A DNA stretch of 64,000 nucleotides from Aldersonia sp. NBC_00410 (lineage in GTDB: Bacteria > Actinomycetota > Actinomycetes > Mycobacteriales > Mycobacteriaceae). Under the pieces are notes generated by a model, which saw only the letters and a list, made by a program, of their open reading frames with translations, was not told where the DNA came from and searched no databases. The stretch lies in contig NZ_JAPENM010000003.1 in NCBI RefSeq assembly GCF_026342035.1, forward strand, positions 248,001 through 312,000, written 5' to 3'. Each line of letters opens with the position of its first letter. Positions within the stretch are counted from its first letter, which is position 1. Of this stretch, positions 45,874 through 54,774 are shown one piece after another. The position numbers and the translations under genes are program-made.

Positions 45874-46968
45874 ATGACTTCCGCCCAACCAGTCCCGCGA
45901 ACCGTGCTTGTGATGGCGTCCCACGCCGGGTTGCTCGACGAGATCCGCCGGATCGGCGCGGCGACCGAATGCCCGATGACCGAGACCGCGCCGCCACCCG
46001 GGCGGCAGGTATGGAGCCGGGCCCGCGCCGTGGTCCTCGACGCGGCCGGGGCAGCGGCGTGCGTCCGGGAACGAATGCCGCGGCGGCCCGGTGTCGTGCT
46101 CGCGGTCGACGGTGAGCCGGGGCTGATGCACTGGCAGGCCGCGACCGCGGTCGGCGCCGAGCAGGTGGTCGCGCTGCCGGCCGGCGCGGCGGAGCTCGTC
46201 CGGGTGCTGGCGCAACGTCCGGCTGGGGGCGGTGGTGGCGCGGTGGTGGCCGTGCTCGGCGGCCGCGGCGGGGCAGGTGCCTCCACCCTGGCGGCGTCGC
46301 TCGCATTGATCGCCGACGAGACCAGGACGAGCTTGCTCGTCGACTGCGATCCGGCCGGCGGCGGTCTCGATCTACTGCTCGGGATCGAGGACCGGCCCGG
46401 ACTGCGCTGGCCGGGGTTGGTAGTAGAAGACGGGCGGGTATCGGCGCTCGCGTTGCACCATGCGCTGCCCGTCGCGGGCAAGCGCATCTCCGTGCTGGCC
46501 TGCGGGCGTGCACCCGATGGCCGCGAGCCGAGCCCGGTCGCGGTGCAGGCGGTGCTCGATGCGGGTCGGGAGGCGGACGATCTGGTGGTCTGTGACGTGC
46601 CGCGCGATCGTGGGCCGGCGAGCGCGGCTGTGCTCGCCTCGGCCGATCTCGTGGTTCTCGTCGTGCCGGCAGAGTTGCGCGCCGTGGCCGCCGCCGAGTC
46701 CACAGCGGATTTCGTGCGCACCCACAACCCGCACCAGATGCTGGTCGTTCGAGGGCCGGCGCCGGGCGGGTTGCGCGCCCTCGATGTCGCCGATGCGCTC
46801 GGGCTGCCGCTGGTTGCCCAGATGCGTCCGGAGCCGCGGCTCGACGGGCAACTCGAACGCGGCGGACTGCGGCTCGGCAGGCGGGGACCGCTGCGGCGGG
46901 CCGCGGTCGCGGTACTCGACGCCCTCGTCGAGAGAGCCGAACCGGCCGAGCCGGGGTGGGTTGCATGA
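45874..46968 (+). CDS. ssd: Septum-site/CpaE-like MinD-family protein (Ssd, Rv3660c type)
   Basis: A 364-residue protein: an N-terminal receiver-like domain (residues 1-115, TVLVMASHAGLLDEIRRIG) and a MinD/ParA-type domain. The nucleotide loop is AVLGGRGGAGASTLAASLAL, where both lysines of the deviant Walker A motif are replaced (Arg and Ala), so ATP hydrolysis is doubtful; the LLVDCDPAGGGLDLLLG and VCDVPRD segments remain. CpaE-like proteins position Tad pilus machinery, and the mycobacterial orthologue Ssd affects septum formation. ATG at 45874. First gene of a tad operon with 4-base overlaps. Confidence 0.88.
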   Translation: MTSAQPVPRTVLVMASHAGLLDEIRRIGAATECPMTETAPPPGRQVWSRARAVVLDAAGAAACVRERMPRRPGVVLAVDGEPGLMHWQAATAVGAEQVVALPAGAAELVRVLAQRPAGGGGGAVVAVLGGRGGAGASTLAASLALIADETRTSLLVDCDPAGGGLDLLLGIEDRPGLRWPGLVVEDGRVSALALHHALPVAGKRISVLACGRAPDGREPSPVAVQAVLDAGREADDLVVCDVPRDRGPASAAVLASADLVVLVVPAELRAVAAAESTADFVRTHNPHQMLVVRGPAPGGLRALDVADALGLPLVAQMRPEPRLDGQLERGGLRLGRRGPLRRAAVAVLDALVERAEPAEPGWVA

Positions 46969-48143
46969 GTGTGCTCGTCACCGCCGAACTGCTCGACCGG
47001 GTTCGGGACCGGCTCGCGCAGTCTGCCGCTGCGCCGACCCCGGCCACGGTGGCCACGGCAATCCGAGCGGAGGCCGGCGGCGTGCTCGGCGACACCGACC
47101 TGTTGCGCGCACTGCGGATGTTGCAGACCGAACTGACCGGCGCCGGACCGCTCGAACCGCTGCTCGCCGACCCGCAGGTATCCGATGTGCTGGTCAGCGG
47201 GCCGGACGCGGTCTGGGTGGATCGCGGCGGCGGGCTGCAACCCGCCGCGGTCGTCTTCCCCGACGAAGCGGCGGTGCGGCGGCTCGCGCAACGTCTCGCG
47301 CTGGCCGCGGGACGCCGGCTCGACGATGCGCAACCCTGGGTGGACGGACGATTGCCCGCCGCGGACGAGTCCGGCTTCGGCGTGCGGCTGCACGCAGTGC
47401 TTGCGCCCATTGCCTACGGCGGCACGTGTCTGTCGCTGCGGGTACTGCGGCCCGCGACGCAGGGGCTCGACGCGCTCGCCGCGGGCGGGATGCTCACTCC
47501 GGACGCGTTCGCGCTGCTCGAACGGATCATCGCCGCCCGGCTGACGTTCCTGATTGTCGGCGGTACCGGCGCGGGTAAGACCACCCTGCTGGCCGCGATG
47601 CTGGCTCGGGTCGCCGGATCCGAACGGATTGTGTGCGTCGAGGACGCCGCCGAACTGGCACCGCGCCATCCGCACGTGATCCGGCTCGTTGCGCGGGCGG
47701 TCAATGTCGAGGGTGCGGGCGAGGTGTCGGTGCGGGACCTGGTGCGCCAGGCGTTGCGGATGCGCCCGGATCGGATCGTCGTCGGCGAGGTCCGCGGAGC
47801 GGAGGTGGTCGACCTGCTGACCGCACTGAACACCGGCCACGACGGCGGCGCGGGCACGGTGCACGCGAACTCGCCGGGTGAGGTCCCTGCTCGGTTGGAG
47901 GCCCTCGCGGCGCTCGGCGGCATGCCGCGGCCCGCATTGCACAGTCAGCTCGCCGCGGCCCTGCAGGTGGTGCTGCATATTCAGCGCGGGTCCGACGGCC
48001 GGCGCCGACTGCGCGAAATCGGGCTGATTCGCCGCAGCGGCGCGGGCGAGGTAGCCATCGTGCCGGCGTGGCGGCTCGACGGTCGGCCCGCGCCGGCGGC
48101 GGGTGACCTGGCCGACCTGCTCAGTGATCGGGAGGGGTCGTGA
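46965..48143 (+). CDS. tadA: TadA/CpaF-type pilus secretion ATPase
   Basis: A 392-residue hexameric secretion ATPase powering Flp/Tad pilus assembly. Walker A is IVGGTGAGKTTLLAAML, the Asp box and Walker B lie in VCVEDAAELAPRHPHVIRLV and RPDRIVVGEVRGAEVVDLLTALNTGHDGG (ends given), with the His-box AGTVHANSPGE. An N-terminal domain (residues 1-110) precedes it. ATG at 46965 overlaps the ssd stop codon; an in-frame GTG at 46956 is possible. Orthologue: Rv3659c. Confidence 0.94.
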   Translation: MSVLVTAELLDRVRDRLAQSAAAPTPATVATAIRAEAGGVLGDTDLLRALRMLQTELTGAGPLEPLLADPQVSDVLVSGPDAVWVDRGGGLQPAAVVFPDEAAVRRLAQRLALAAGRRLDDAQPWVDGRLPAADESGFGVRLHAVLAPIAYGGTCLSLRVLRPATQGLDALAAGGMLTPDAFALLERIIAARLTFLIVGGTGAGKTTLLAAMLARVAGSERIVCVEDAAELAPRHPHVIRLVARAVNVEGAGEVSVRDLVRQALRMRPDRIVVGEVRGAEVVDLLTALNTGHDGGAGTVHANSPGEVPARLEALAALGGMPRPALHSQLAAALQVVLHIQRGSDGRRRLREIGLIRRSGAGEVAIVPAWRLDGRPAPAAGDLADLLSDREGS

Positions 48144-48931
48144 CCGTGGCACTGCTGTGTGCGGCGCTGGCGGTACTGGTCGCGCCACCGGGCCGGGCGC
48201 GAATCCGGTTCGCGGCCACGCGCACTGCGGGCCGCCAGCGCAGGCGGCTGCCGGTTCCGGCGGCCGAGAACGCCATGGTCGTGCTGTGTGTTCCGGCCGC
48301 ACTGGTTGGCGGACTGGGCGCGTTCCTGGCCGCGAGCCTACTGACCGCAACGGTGCGTACGAGGATGCGTCGCAACCGGATTGCACGCCGGCGCACCGCG
48401 CAGCGCAAGCACCTGCTCGACGGGCTCGAGATCGTCATCGCCGAACTCCGGGTCGGTGCGCATCCGGCGACCGCAGCATCGGCGGCGGCAGCGGAGTGTT
48501 CCGGTTCCGCGGCGCGGGCATTCGAAATCGCCGCCGCACGCGCGCGACTCGGCGGCTCTGCCGCAGACGGTGTGCGGCGCGGCGACGACGCGATCGCCGC
48601 GGAACTCGGCCGGATCGCCGACGCGTGGCGGATCGCCGAGGAACACGGCCTCGCATTGGCCGAACTGCTCGAAGCGGCGCGACGAGACCTGTTGGCTCGG
48701 ATCAGATTCGGTTCCCGCGTCGATTCGGCTCTCGCGGGTGCGCGGGCCACGGCGGCGGTACTGGCCGCGCTGCCGATCTTGGGAATCGGACTCGGCCAGT
48801 TGATGGGTGCGGCGCCGGTACGGGTGCTGCTCGGCGGCGGTGCGGGCGCAGCATTACTCGTCGTCGGTACCGGGCTCGCGTGTGCGGGGCTGTTGTGGAG
48901 CGATGCGATCACCCGTCGGGTGGCGGCGTGA
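48140..48931 (+). CDS. tadB: TadB-like type II/IV secretion system inner-membrane protein
   Basis: A 263-residue membrane protein with a GspF-type core. N-terminal helices (VALLCAALAVLVAPPG; MVVLCVPAALVGGLGAFLAAS), a cytosolic helical domain (GLEIVIAELRVGAHPATAASAAAAEC; AWRIAEEHGLALAELLEAARRDL) and two C-terminal helices (ATAAVLAALPILGIGLGQLMG; ALLVVGTGLACAGLLW). GTG at 48140 overlaps the tadA stop. It forms the membrane platform with the next gene product. Orthologue: Rv3658c. Confidence 0.88.
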   Translation: MTVALLCAALAVLVAPPGRARIRFAATRTAGRQRRRLPVPAAENAMVVLCVPAALVGGLGAFLAASLLTATVRTRMRRNRIARRRTAQRKHLLDGLEIVIAELRVGAHPATAASAAAAECSGSAARAFEIAAARARLGGSAADGVRRGDDAIAAELGRIADAWRIAEEHGLALAELLEAARRDLLARIRFGSRVDSALAGARATAAVLAALPILGIGLGQLMGAAPVRVLLGGGAGAALLVVGTGLACAGLLWSDAITRRVAA

Positions 48932-49506
48932 TCACTGTGGCGCTCGTCTGCGGCGCGGCTGCGGTGCTGGCGATGCCGCGCCCGGCGGCACAGCGCCGAT
49001 TCGCCGCGATGCGGACAGTCGGGGATGAGCAGATCGCGATTCCGGAGCGCAGCGTCGATGATCCGCTCGCGGTGGCAACGGCTTTCGACCTGCTCGCCGC
49101 GTGCTTGCGCGCAGGCCTGCCGATGGCGTCGAGTTCGGCAGCGGTGGCGCGCACCGCACCGGCGCCGCTCGACGAGTCGCTGCGCCGCGCGTCCGACTTG
49201 ATGACCCTCGGCGCCGACCCGGAGGTGGCCTGGCGCGATGCCGCCGCCGATCCGGCAACGGAGTCACTCGCGCGGGTCGCGCGCCGCTCCGCGAAATCGG
49301 GTGCCTCGCTGGCGCGGGCGATGGACGAACTCGCTCGGCATCGCCGTGACGCCGAGGAGGATGCCGCGGCAGCCAGAGCCGAACGGGCGGGGGTGCTCAT
49401 CAGCGGGCCCCTCGGGCTCTGCTTTCTGCCCGCGTTCCTCTGCCTCGGAATCGTGCCGGTGGTAATCGGGCTGGCCGGTCGGGTGCTCGGCGGGGGTCTG
49501 CTGTGA
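48928..49506 (+). CDS. tadC: TadC-like type II/IV secretion system inner-membrane protein
   Basis: A 192-residue protein with the GspF-like helical domain (AFDLLAACLRAGLPMASSSAAVAR; SGASLARAMDELARHRRDAEEDAAAARAERAG, ends given) and C-terminal hydrophobic helices (LISGPLGLCFLPAFLCLGIVPVVIGLAG). GTG at 48928 overlaps the tadB stop as GTGA. Shorter than most TadC proteins, as in the mycobacterial Rv3657c. It partners tadB in the pilus assembly platform. Confidence 0.85.
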   Translation: MITVALVCGAAAVLAMPRPAAQRRFAAMRTVGDEQIAIPERSVDDPLAVATAFDLLAACLRAGLPMASSSAAVARTAPAPLDESLRRASDLMTLGADPEVAWRDAAADPATESLARVARRSAKSGASLARAMDELARHRRDAEEDAAAARAERAGVLISGPLGLCFLPAFLCLGIVPVVIGLAGRVLGGGLL

Positions 49507-49590
49507 CGGTAAGTGGAGCGGGCAGTGCGGCAGTGGCCGAACAACGGCGGTGCGGATCGTCCGCGCCGGTGATCGAGGAGGGGGACGACC

Positions 49591-49794
49591 ATGGTGGAGG
49601 CGATCTACCGGGAAGTGCGGCTGCGGCTCATCGGGGCGGTGGTGGACGAGGACGGCATGTCCACCGCCGAGTATGCGATAGGCACCATCGCCGCGGCGGC
49701 GTTCGGTGCGGTGCTCTACGGGGTGGTGACCGGCGATTCGATCGTGGACGCGTTGACCCGGATCATCGACAAGGCGCTGAACACGGCGGTGTGA
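49591..49794 (+). CDS. flp: Flp-type pilin (DUF4244, Rv3656c-like)
   Basis: A 67-residue prepilin. The leader ends DEDG and the mature part begins MSTAEYAIGTIAAAAFGAVLYGVV, i.e. G followed by four residues and then Glu-Tyr, the Flp prepilin cleavage pattern. The hydrophobic helix forms the pilus core and a short polar tail (DALTRIIDKALNTAV) follows. ATG at 49591 has GAGGGGGACG upstream. It lies 84 bp after tadC, the only sizeable gap in the operon, and overlaps the next gene by 4 bases. The processing peptidase (TadV-like) is not in this window. Confidence 0.88.
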   Translation: MVEAIYREVRLRLIGAVVDEDGMSTAEYAIGTIAAAAFGAVLYGVVTGDSIVDALTRIIDKALNTAV

Positions 49795-50168
49795 TCGGCC
49801 GGGTTTGCTCGGATCGGCTGTCGCGGTTGCGCGGTGACGATTCGGGCGCGGTGACGGTGGAGGCGGCGATTGTGCTCGCTGCGATTGTCGTGGTCCTCGT
49901 GCTCTGCCTCGGTGCGGTGCTCGCGGGGTCGATGCACGTGCAGTGTGTCGACGCCGCGCGGGAGGCGGCACGGCTGGCCGCCCGGGGTGACGACGTCAAT
50001 GCGGTCGGAGTCGCGCGGAAGGTGGCGCCGGCCGGAGCGGAGGTGGCGGTGCGCAAGGACGGATCGCTCACCGTCGCGACCGTCACCGCCCACACGCCGC
50101 TGCTGCCGCTGCTCGACATCACTGCCCGCGCGGTTGCCGCGGTCGAACCGAACCGGAACAACCGATGA
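49791..50168 (+). CDS. tadE: TadE-like minor pilin (Rv3655c-like)
   Basis: A 125-residue pseudopilin. A short basic leader ends RGDDSG, then AVTVEAAIVLAAIVVVLVLCLGAVL (ends given): a prepilin-like Gly/Ala junction with Glu at position +5 and a long hydrophobic helix. The exported part has QCVDAAREAARLAARGDD and ends in NRNNR. GTG at 49791 overlaps the flp stop as GTGA; its own stop overlaps the next start. TadE-like proteins are minor pilus components. Confidence 0.86.
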   Translation: MIGRVCSDRLSRLRGDDSGAVTVEAAIVLAAIVVVLVLCLGAVLAGSMHVQCVDAAREAARLAARGDDVNAVGVARKVAPAGAEVAVRKDGSLTVATVTAHTPLLPLLDITARAVAAVEPNRNNR

Positions 50169-50578
50169 CCGGGCGGGGATGCGGAGCCGCGGTGCACCGG
50201 TTCCTGGTGGCGCACTTGGGTCGCGGATCGCCGGACGCGGAGCGGGGCGCGGCGACCGTGTTCGGTAGCTTCGCGATTCTCGGACTGCTCGCGGTGGTGC
50301 TGCTGCTCGTGCATGTCGGTTCGGTGGTGGCCGCGCGCCATGCTGCGCAGTCGGCGGCGGATTTGGCGGCACTGGCGGCGGCGGGCGCGCTGGAACGCGG
50401 CAACGGTTCGGCGTGCGCAGCGGCGCAGCGGATCGCGGCCGCGCAGCGGGCGCGGGTCTCCGACTGTTCGGTGGAGCAATGGGACGTCGTCGTGGCGGTG
50501 GTTGTCCCGGTCGCTTTGGGGTCGTTCGGTCGACGGGATGCTCGCGCGGTGGCTCGGGCAGGGCCGGCAGCGGACTAG
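50165..50578 (+). CDS. Second TadE/G-like pilus protein (Rv3654c-like)
   Basis: A 137-residue protein. Leader up to DAERG, then AATVFGSFAILGLLAVVLLLVHVGSVVAARHAAQSAADLAALAAA (ends given), the helliflagellar-unlike 'Rv3654c/TadE-like' helliflagellar-free pattern: one long helix followed by the AADLAALAAA segment typical of the RV3654c/TadE helicase-neighbour family. Two cysteines (SACAAA, SDCSVE) in the outer part may form a disulfide. ATG at 50165. Last gene of the tad operon; no clear terminator follows. Confidence 0.8.
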   Translation: MTGRGCGAAVHRFLVAHLGRGSPDAERGAATVFGSFAILGLLAVVLLLVHVGSVVAARHAAQSAADLAALAAAGALERGNGSACAAAQRIAAAQRARVSDCSVEQWDVVVAVVVPVALGSFGRRDARAVARAGPAAD

Positions 50579-50826
50579 TGGAGAGGAAATCGATGACGTC
50601 GAGACGCCGCACCGGCCCTCGGGCGGGAGACACGCCGATTGCGGCACGCCGATTCCGAGTTATTCGCACGCCTGATTCGAAATACCTGATTCCTATTGGA
50701 CGACTGACTGATGCGACCCGTCGGGCCCTCCCCGGCAACGCTGCGGCAAACCGTCTCCGCCGCATCGGCCCGGACCGACTCCCGGGTGGTCGAGACTGCT
50801 CGGTATGCATACGGGGAAAGGGTGAT
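50579..50826. other. Gap between tad operon and helicase gene (248 bp)
   Basis: No recognised gene. An ATG at 50593 with GAGG upstream opens a frame of basic residues (MTSRRRTGPRAG) that runs on antisense through the helicase gene and is probably not real. A locally AT-rich patch lies at about 50650-50710. No hairpin good enough to call a terminator was seen. Confidence 0.4.
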
Positions 50827-53184
50827 TCACGTTCCGGCGGTGAGTTCCGCGAGCACCGCGGCCAGTACCGTAACGGCGCCTTTCTTGTCGAGCGGGTGGT
50901 TGCCGTTACCGCATTTCGGCGACTGCACGCACGACGGGCAGCCGGCGCTGCATTCGCAATCGGAGATCGCCTCCTTCGTCGCGGTCAGCCAGCGGACCAG
51001 CTCGCGGTGTCCGCGTTCGGCGAATCCGGCACCGCCGGGATGCCCGTCGTAGATGAACACGGTGGGCAGCCCGGTGTCGCCGTGCAGGGCCGTGGACACC
51101 CCGCCGATATCCCACCGGTCGCAGGTCGCCACCAGCGGCAGCAGGCCGATTGCCGCATGCTCGGCCGCGTGCAGCGAGCCGGGGAACCGGTCGGGTTCGA
51201 GGCCGGCGGCCATCAGCAGTTCCGGCGTGACCGTGTACATCACCGCTCTGGTGTCGAGCGTCTGCGGCGGCATCTCGAGTTCGACCAGATCGACGATCTC
51301 CCCGGAGAGCAGCCGGCGCAGGTACCCGACCATCTGATGGGTGACCTCGACCCGGACCAGCCCGACCGATACCGCACCGTACGCACGCTTTTCGAGCACC
51401 TCCTCGATCGCGATTTCGGTGACCTCGCGGGCGGATGTGGTCCAGTCCGGGGTCTCCTGATGCACCAGTGCAACGCCGGCCTCGAGGTCGAGTTCGTCCA
51501 CGACATAGGTCTCGCCCTGGTGCAGGTGTACGGCCTCGGGATGCAGCGTCGAGGGCGCCCGTCCGGCGTCGCAGGTGCCGAGCAGCCGCCCGGTCTCGCC
51601 CTCGACGATTGCGATCTGAGTGCCGATCCCGCCGCGGATGTCGAGCGCGTCGTGCGGGCGGCTCTCCCCGGTGACGAACCAGCCGTGCCCACGGCGGCGG
51701 ATCAGATTCTGCTCGGCCAGCTCCGACAACACGTCCCAGGCGCCGAATGCGCGCACTTCGTCGTCGGTGAGCGGCAGTTCCAGCGCCGCGCAGAGCAGTT
51801 GCGGACCGAGTACATAGGGGTTGGTCGGATCGGTGATTGTGGCCTCGACCGGCTTGTCCAGCAGCGCGGCCGGGTGGTGCACCAGGTAGGTGTCGAGCGG
51901 GTCGTCGCGCGCCACCAGCATCACCAGCGACCCCTCGCCGCGCCGCCCGGACCGGCCGGCCTGCTGCCAGAACGAGGCGACCGTCCCGGGGAATCCGGCC
52001 ACGACGACGGCGTCCAGACCGGCGATGTCCACGCCAAGTTCCAGGGCGTTCGTCGTGGCGGCGCCGAGCAGCGTGCCGTCGGCCAGTGCCGCCTCGAGCG
52101 CGCGCCGGTCCTCGGCGAGATAGCCGGCGCGGTACGCCGCCACCCGGTCGGCGAGGTCGGGGTCCACCTCCGCGAGCAGGCGCGACGCTCCCATCGCGGT
52201 GAGCTCGGCGCCGCGCCGGGACCGGACGAAGGTCAGCGTGCGCGCACCCTCGACGACAAGGTCGGCCATGATTCGCGCGGCCTCCGAACCGGCCGAGCGC
52301 CGCACCGGCGCGCCGTTCTCGCCGGTGACCGCGGTCAGCAGTGGCGGCTCCCACAGCGCCACGGTCCGGGGGCCGTGTGGCGAGCCGTCCTCGGTGACCT
52401 GCTCGCACGGCGCACCGATCAGCCGGCTCGCGGCGACCCCCGGATCGGCGGTGGTGGCGGACGCGAGGACGAACACCGGGTCGGCGCCATAGCGGGCGGC
52501 GAGGCGGCGCAGCCGACGCAGTACCAGGGCGACGTTCGAGCCGAACACGCCGCGATAGGAGTGGCACTCGTCGACGACGACGTAGCGCAGGTTGCGCAAG
52601 AACCGCGACCAGCGCGCATGCCCGCGCAACAACGCGAGATGCAGCATGTCCGGGTTGGTGAAGATCCACCGCGCGTGCGCGCGGGCCCATTGCCGCACCT
52701 CGGGGGGGGTGTCGCCGTCATAACCGCTGATCCGGATCGAGGACAGCTCTTCGGCCGCGTCGAGCAACTCCTCGGTGGCCCGGAGCTGGTCCGCGCCGAG
52801 TGCTTTGGTCGGCGCGAGGTACAGCGCGGTGGCGCGCGGCTCGCGGGCCAGCGTCGACAGGATCGGCATGCGGTAGGCCAGCGACTTGCCCGATGCGGTG
52901 CCGGTCGCGACCACCACGTGCCGGCCGGCCGCCGCGATCGACGCCGCCTCGGCCTGATGCGACCAGGGCCGCGGCACACCCGACTCGCGCAGTGCGGCGA
53001 CGACAGGTTCGGCCACCCAGTCCGGCCACTCCACGAACCGCGCGGTTCGACCCGGCAGGTCTGCGACGTGGGTCAGCGGCTCCTCGCGCACCGGCGTGCC
53101 GACCAGGACTCTGCTCAGCAACGACCGGCCGAAGCCGAACGCGGCGTCCGCGTCGGGTTCCCGCGGTGTGGCCGGCATCGTCAC
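50827..53184 (-). CDS. DEAD/DEAH-box helicase with DUF1998 (MrfA/YprA type, Rv3649-like)
   Basis: A 785-residue superfamily 2 helicase. RecA-1: SHQAEAASIAAAGRHVVVATGTASGKSLAY (motifs Q and I, ends given), YLAPTKAL (Ia), VVVDECHSYRG (II, DECH), LASATT (III). RecA-2: TLTFVRSRRGAE (IV) and QQAGRSGRRGEG (VI). The C-terminal DUF1998 contains the zinc/iron-binding cysteines DCECSAGCPSCVQSPKCGNGN. Members such as MrfA act in repair of mitomycin-type DNA damage. GTG at 53184 with GAGG upstream; ATG at 53178 is the alternative. Convergent with the tad operon and divergent from cspA. Confidence 0.93.
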   Translation of the reverse strand: MTMPATPREPDADAAFGFGRSLLSRVLVGTPVREEPLTHVADLPGRTARFVEWPDWVAEPVVAALRESGVPRPWSHQAEAASIAAAGRHVVVATGTASGKSLAYRMPILSTLAREPRATALYLAPTKALGADQLRATEELLDAAEELSSIRISGYDGDTPPEVRQWARAHARWIFTNPDMLHLALLRGHARWSRFLRNLRYVVVDECHSYRGVFGSNVALVLRRLRRLAARYGADPVFVLASATTADPGVAASRLIGAPCEQVTEDGSPHGPRTVALWEPPLLTAVTGENGAPVRRSAGSEAARIMADLVVEGARTLTFVRSRRGAELTAMGASRLLAEVDPDLADRVAAYRAGYLAEDRRALEAALADGTLLGAATTNALELGVDIAGLDAVVVAGFPGTVASFWQQAGRSGRRGEGSLVMLVARDDPLDTYLVHHPAALLDKPVEATITDPTNPYVLGPQLLCAALELPLTDDEVRAFGAWDVLSELAEQNLIRRRGHGWFVTGESRPHDALDIRGGIGTQIAIVEGETGRLLGTCDAGRAPSTLHPEAVHLHQGETYVVDELDLEAGVALVHQETPDWTTSAREVTEIAIEEVLEKRAYGAVSVGLVRVEVTHQMVGYLRRLLSGEIVDLVELEMPPQTLDTRAVMYTVTPELLMAAGLEPDRFPGSLHAAEHAAIGLLPLVATCDRWDIGGVSTALHGDTGLPTVFIYDGHPGGAGFAERGHRELVRWLTATKEAISDCECSAGCPSCVQSPKCGNGNHPLDKKGAVTVLAAVLAELTAGT

Positions 53185-53640
53185 TGAAGTACCTCGACTG
53201 TGCTCGGTGGGCGCCGCCGGGTTGCCGACGGCGTTCGCGTAAGGCCTGCGGCAAATCGCCGGGCTCCGGGGCACCGATGCTAGCGTCCGGCACCGACGTG
53301 AATCCCGGGCCGCAGCGGCCCGGCCGACAGTTACCGAATGGCAAACTGCCGGTGGATACCTCGCCCGCCGCAACCCATTGTCCTGCGGGTTCACAAGATC
53401 AAATCTGTTCGCCGGGATTCCTGTCCCTCGGGTATCGCTGCGCGCACTCTCATGGTTGACTACACGTGGTCGCAGCTTCTGTGTTCGTACTGCTCCTCGT
53501 GTGCAAGTGCTCGCAGGATCGTTGTTGCGAGCGGTGTGCTTGAAGCTTTCCTGAGGGGGAATCAAGAGTGCAGCGGTCGGAACGGACCCGGCGGACTGTA
53601 AGTGCTGTCCGTCGTTCCGGTTAGAAAAGAGAAGGAAAAA
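53185..53640. other. Divergent control region between helicase and cspA (456 bp)
   Basis: No protein gene seen. A perfect CCGGGCCG/CGGCCCGG hairpin lies at 53305-53323. The 180 bases before cspA are AT-richer and include TTGACT (53456-53461); they are probably the promoter plus a long 5' leader, as usual for cold-shock genes, though I could not fix a transcription start. GAAGG about 8 bases before the ATG is the ribosome binding site. Confidence 0.5.
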
Positions 53641-53844
53641 ATGGCACAGGGAACTGTGAAGTGGTTCAACGCGGAGAAGGGTTTCGGCTTCATCGCGCCC
53701 GAGGACGGCTCCGCTGACGTCTTCGTCCACTACTCGGAGATCCAGGGCAGCGGCTTCCGCACCCTCGAGGAGAACCAGCGCGTCGAGTTCGAGGTCGGCC
53801 AGGGCACCAAGGGTCCGCAGGCCACCGGCGTTCGCGCGCTGTAG
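53641..53844 (+). CDS. cspA: Cold shock protein CspA
   Basis: A 67-residue single-domain cold shock protein that binds single-stranded nucleic acid. RNP1 is KGFGFIAP and RNP2 is VFVHYSEI; it begins [17 protein letters not shown] at 53641 with GAAGG upstream. Long leader upstream and two hairpins downstream. Orthologue position: Rv3648c. Confidence 0.98.
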   Translation: MAQGTVKWFNAEKGFGFIAPEDGSADVFVHYSEIQGSGFRTLEENQRVEFEVGQGTKGPQATGVRAL

Positions 53845-53870
53845 ATCGTTCATCTCGAACGAGCTCCACA

Positions 53871-53934
53871 TGGTCGGGCTCCCAAAATCGTCCGACCAGC
53901 TCGTCCCTCGTCACCAATGGTGGCGGGGGACGAG
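53871..53934 (+). terminator. Two hairpins after cspA
   Basis: TGGTCGG (53871-53877) pairs with CCGACCA (53892-53898), followed directly by CTCGTCCC (53900-53907) pairing with GGGACGAG (53927-53934). Neither has a long T-run; together they could end cspA transcription or protect its mRNA 3' end. Confidence 0.55.
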
Positions 53935-54014
53935 TCGGTTGAGCGGCCTGTTCAATTGACAGCGCTGTCGTGTGAACGTGCTCGAAGTGACCGGATTGCC
54001 CTAACCTCGCTGAT

Positions 54015-54599
54015 GTGGGACAGCTCTCGTTCTTTTCCGCGGAGGCGATGCCTCCCGAGGTAACCGACCTGTCCGGACTGCTCGCCGGCCCGGGCCAGAT
54101 GGTGACCGCCGGTTCGGGTGCCCGGATCTCCGTGGTCGTCGACGAGATGTGGCGTGCCCGGGCGGTGGCGCGGCAGATCGAGGAGGCCGGACTGCCGGTC
54201 GAGATCGCCCGCTCCGAGGAGGGACGGCGACTCGTGCGCACCGACGTCGTTCCCGAGTTGTCCACGCTCGCGCGAAGTTGGACGCGTGGCGCGGTCAAGT
54301 CGGTGCCGACGACCTGGGTTCCCGGTGCCCGTGAGCTACGCATGTGGGCACTGGCCGCCGGTTACGGCGAAAACGATGGTGAACGGTTTGTGCTCGGTCT
54401 CGATGCGCACGCACCCGAGTCCCATCCACAGCTGGCGCTCGCACTGATGCGAGCAGGCATCGCGCCGACGCTGATCGGTACCCGCGGAGCGCGCCCGGGC
54501 CTGCGAATCGCAGGTCGCAGGCGTCTCATGCGGCTGGCGGAGAACATCGGTGAGCCTCCGGAGGACGCTGATCCGGGCCTCGGGTGGCCGCGTTTCTAG
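54015..54599 (+). CDS. Conserved actinobacterial protein of unknown function (Rv3647c-like)
   Basis: A 194-residue protein beginning GQLSFFSAEAMPPEVTDLSGLLAGPGQ. Conserved-looking blocks are SVVVDEMWRARAVARQIEEAGL, SWTRGAVKSVPTTWVPGARELRMWALAAG and GARPGLRIAGRRRLMRLAENIGEPP. No signal peptide or membrane helix; the Arg-rich C-terminal stretch could bind nucleic acid. GTG at 54015. It keeps its place between cspA and topA in mycobacteria. The function is not known. Confidence 0.82.
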   Translation: MGQLSFFSAEAMPPEVTDLSGLLAGPGQMVTAGSGARISVVVDEMWRARAVARQIEEAGLPVEIARSEEGRRLVRTDVVPELSTLARSWTRGAVKSVPTTWVPGARELRMWALAAGYGENDGERFVLGLDAHAPESHPQLALALMRAGIAPTLIGTRGARPGLRIAGRRRLMRLAENIGEPPEDADPGLGWPRF

Positions 54600-54774
54600 C
54601 GGTATTTCACTACCGATTGGGCGTCGATGGCCTGCATAGTCTGTATAACTCTGTACCTTGGGCAGCGCGGCACAGGCGTGGAGTCGCTCCGCAGGGCTCC
54701 GCTGGCAACGGCGATAGGGTCGGCGAACCGCGCCGCGCAATCTGCGCCGCGAGATCGATGAAAGGGACGTTGGG

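Noticed and set aside
45636-48386. 916-codon minus-strand frame over the 6C RNA and tad genes
   Set aside because: Low-complexity Arg/Pro/Ser shadow; ssd, tadA and tadB are well supported on the plus strand.
50593-50830. Small basic ORF after the tad operon
   Set aside because: A ribosome binding site is present, but the frame has no natural stop before running antisense into the helicase and no recognisable domain.
50413-53187. 924-codon plus-strand frame across the helicase gene
   Set aside because: Antisense shadow of a helicase with complete motifs; only its first few codons (from 50593) lie in true intergenic sequence.
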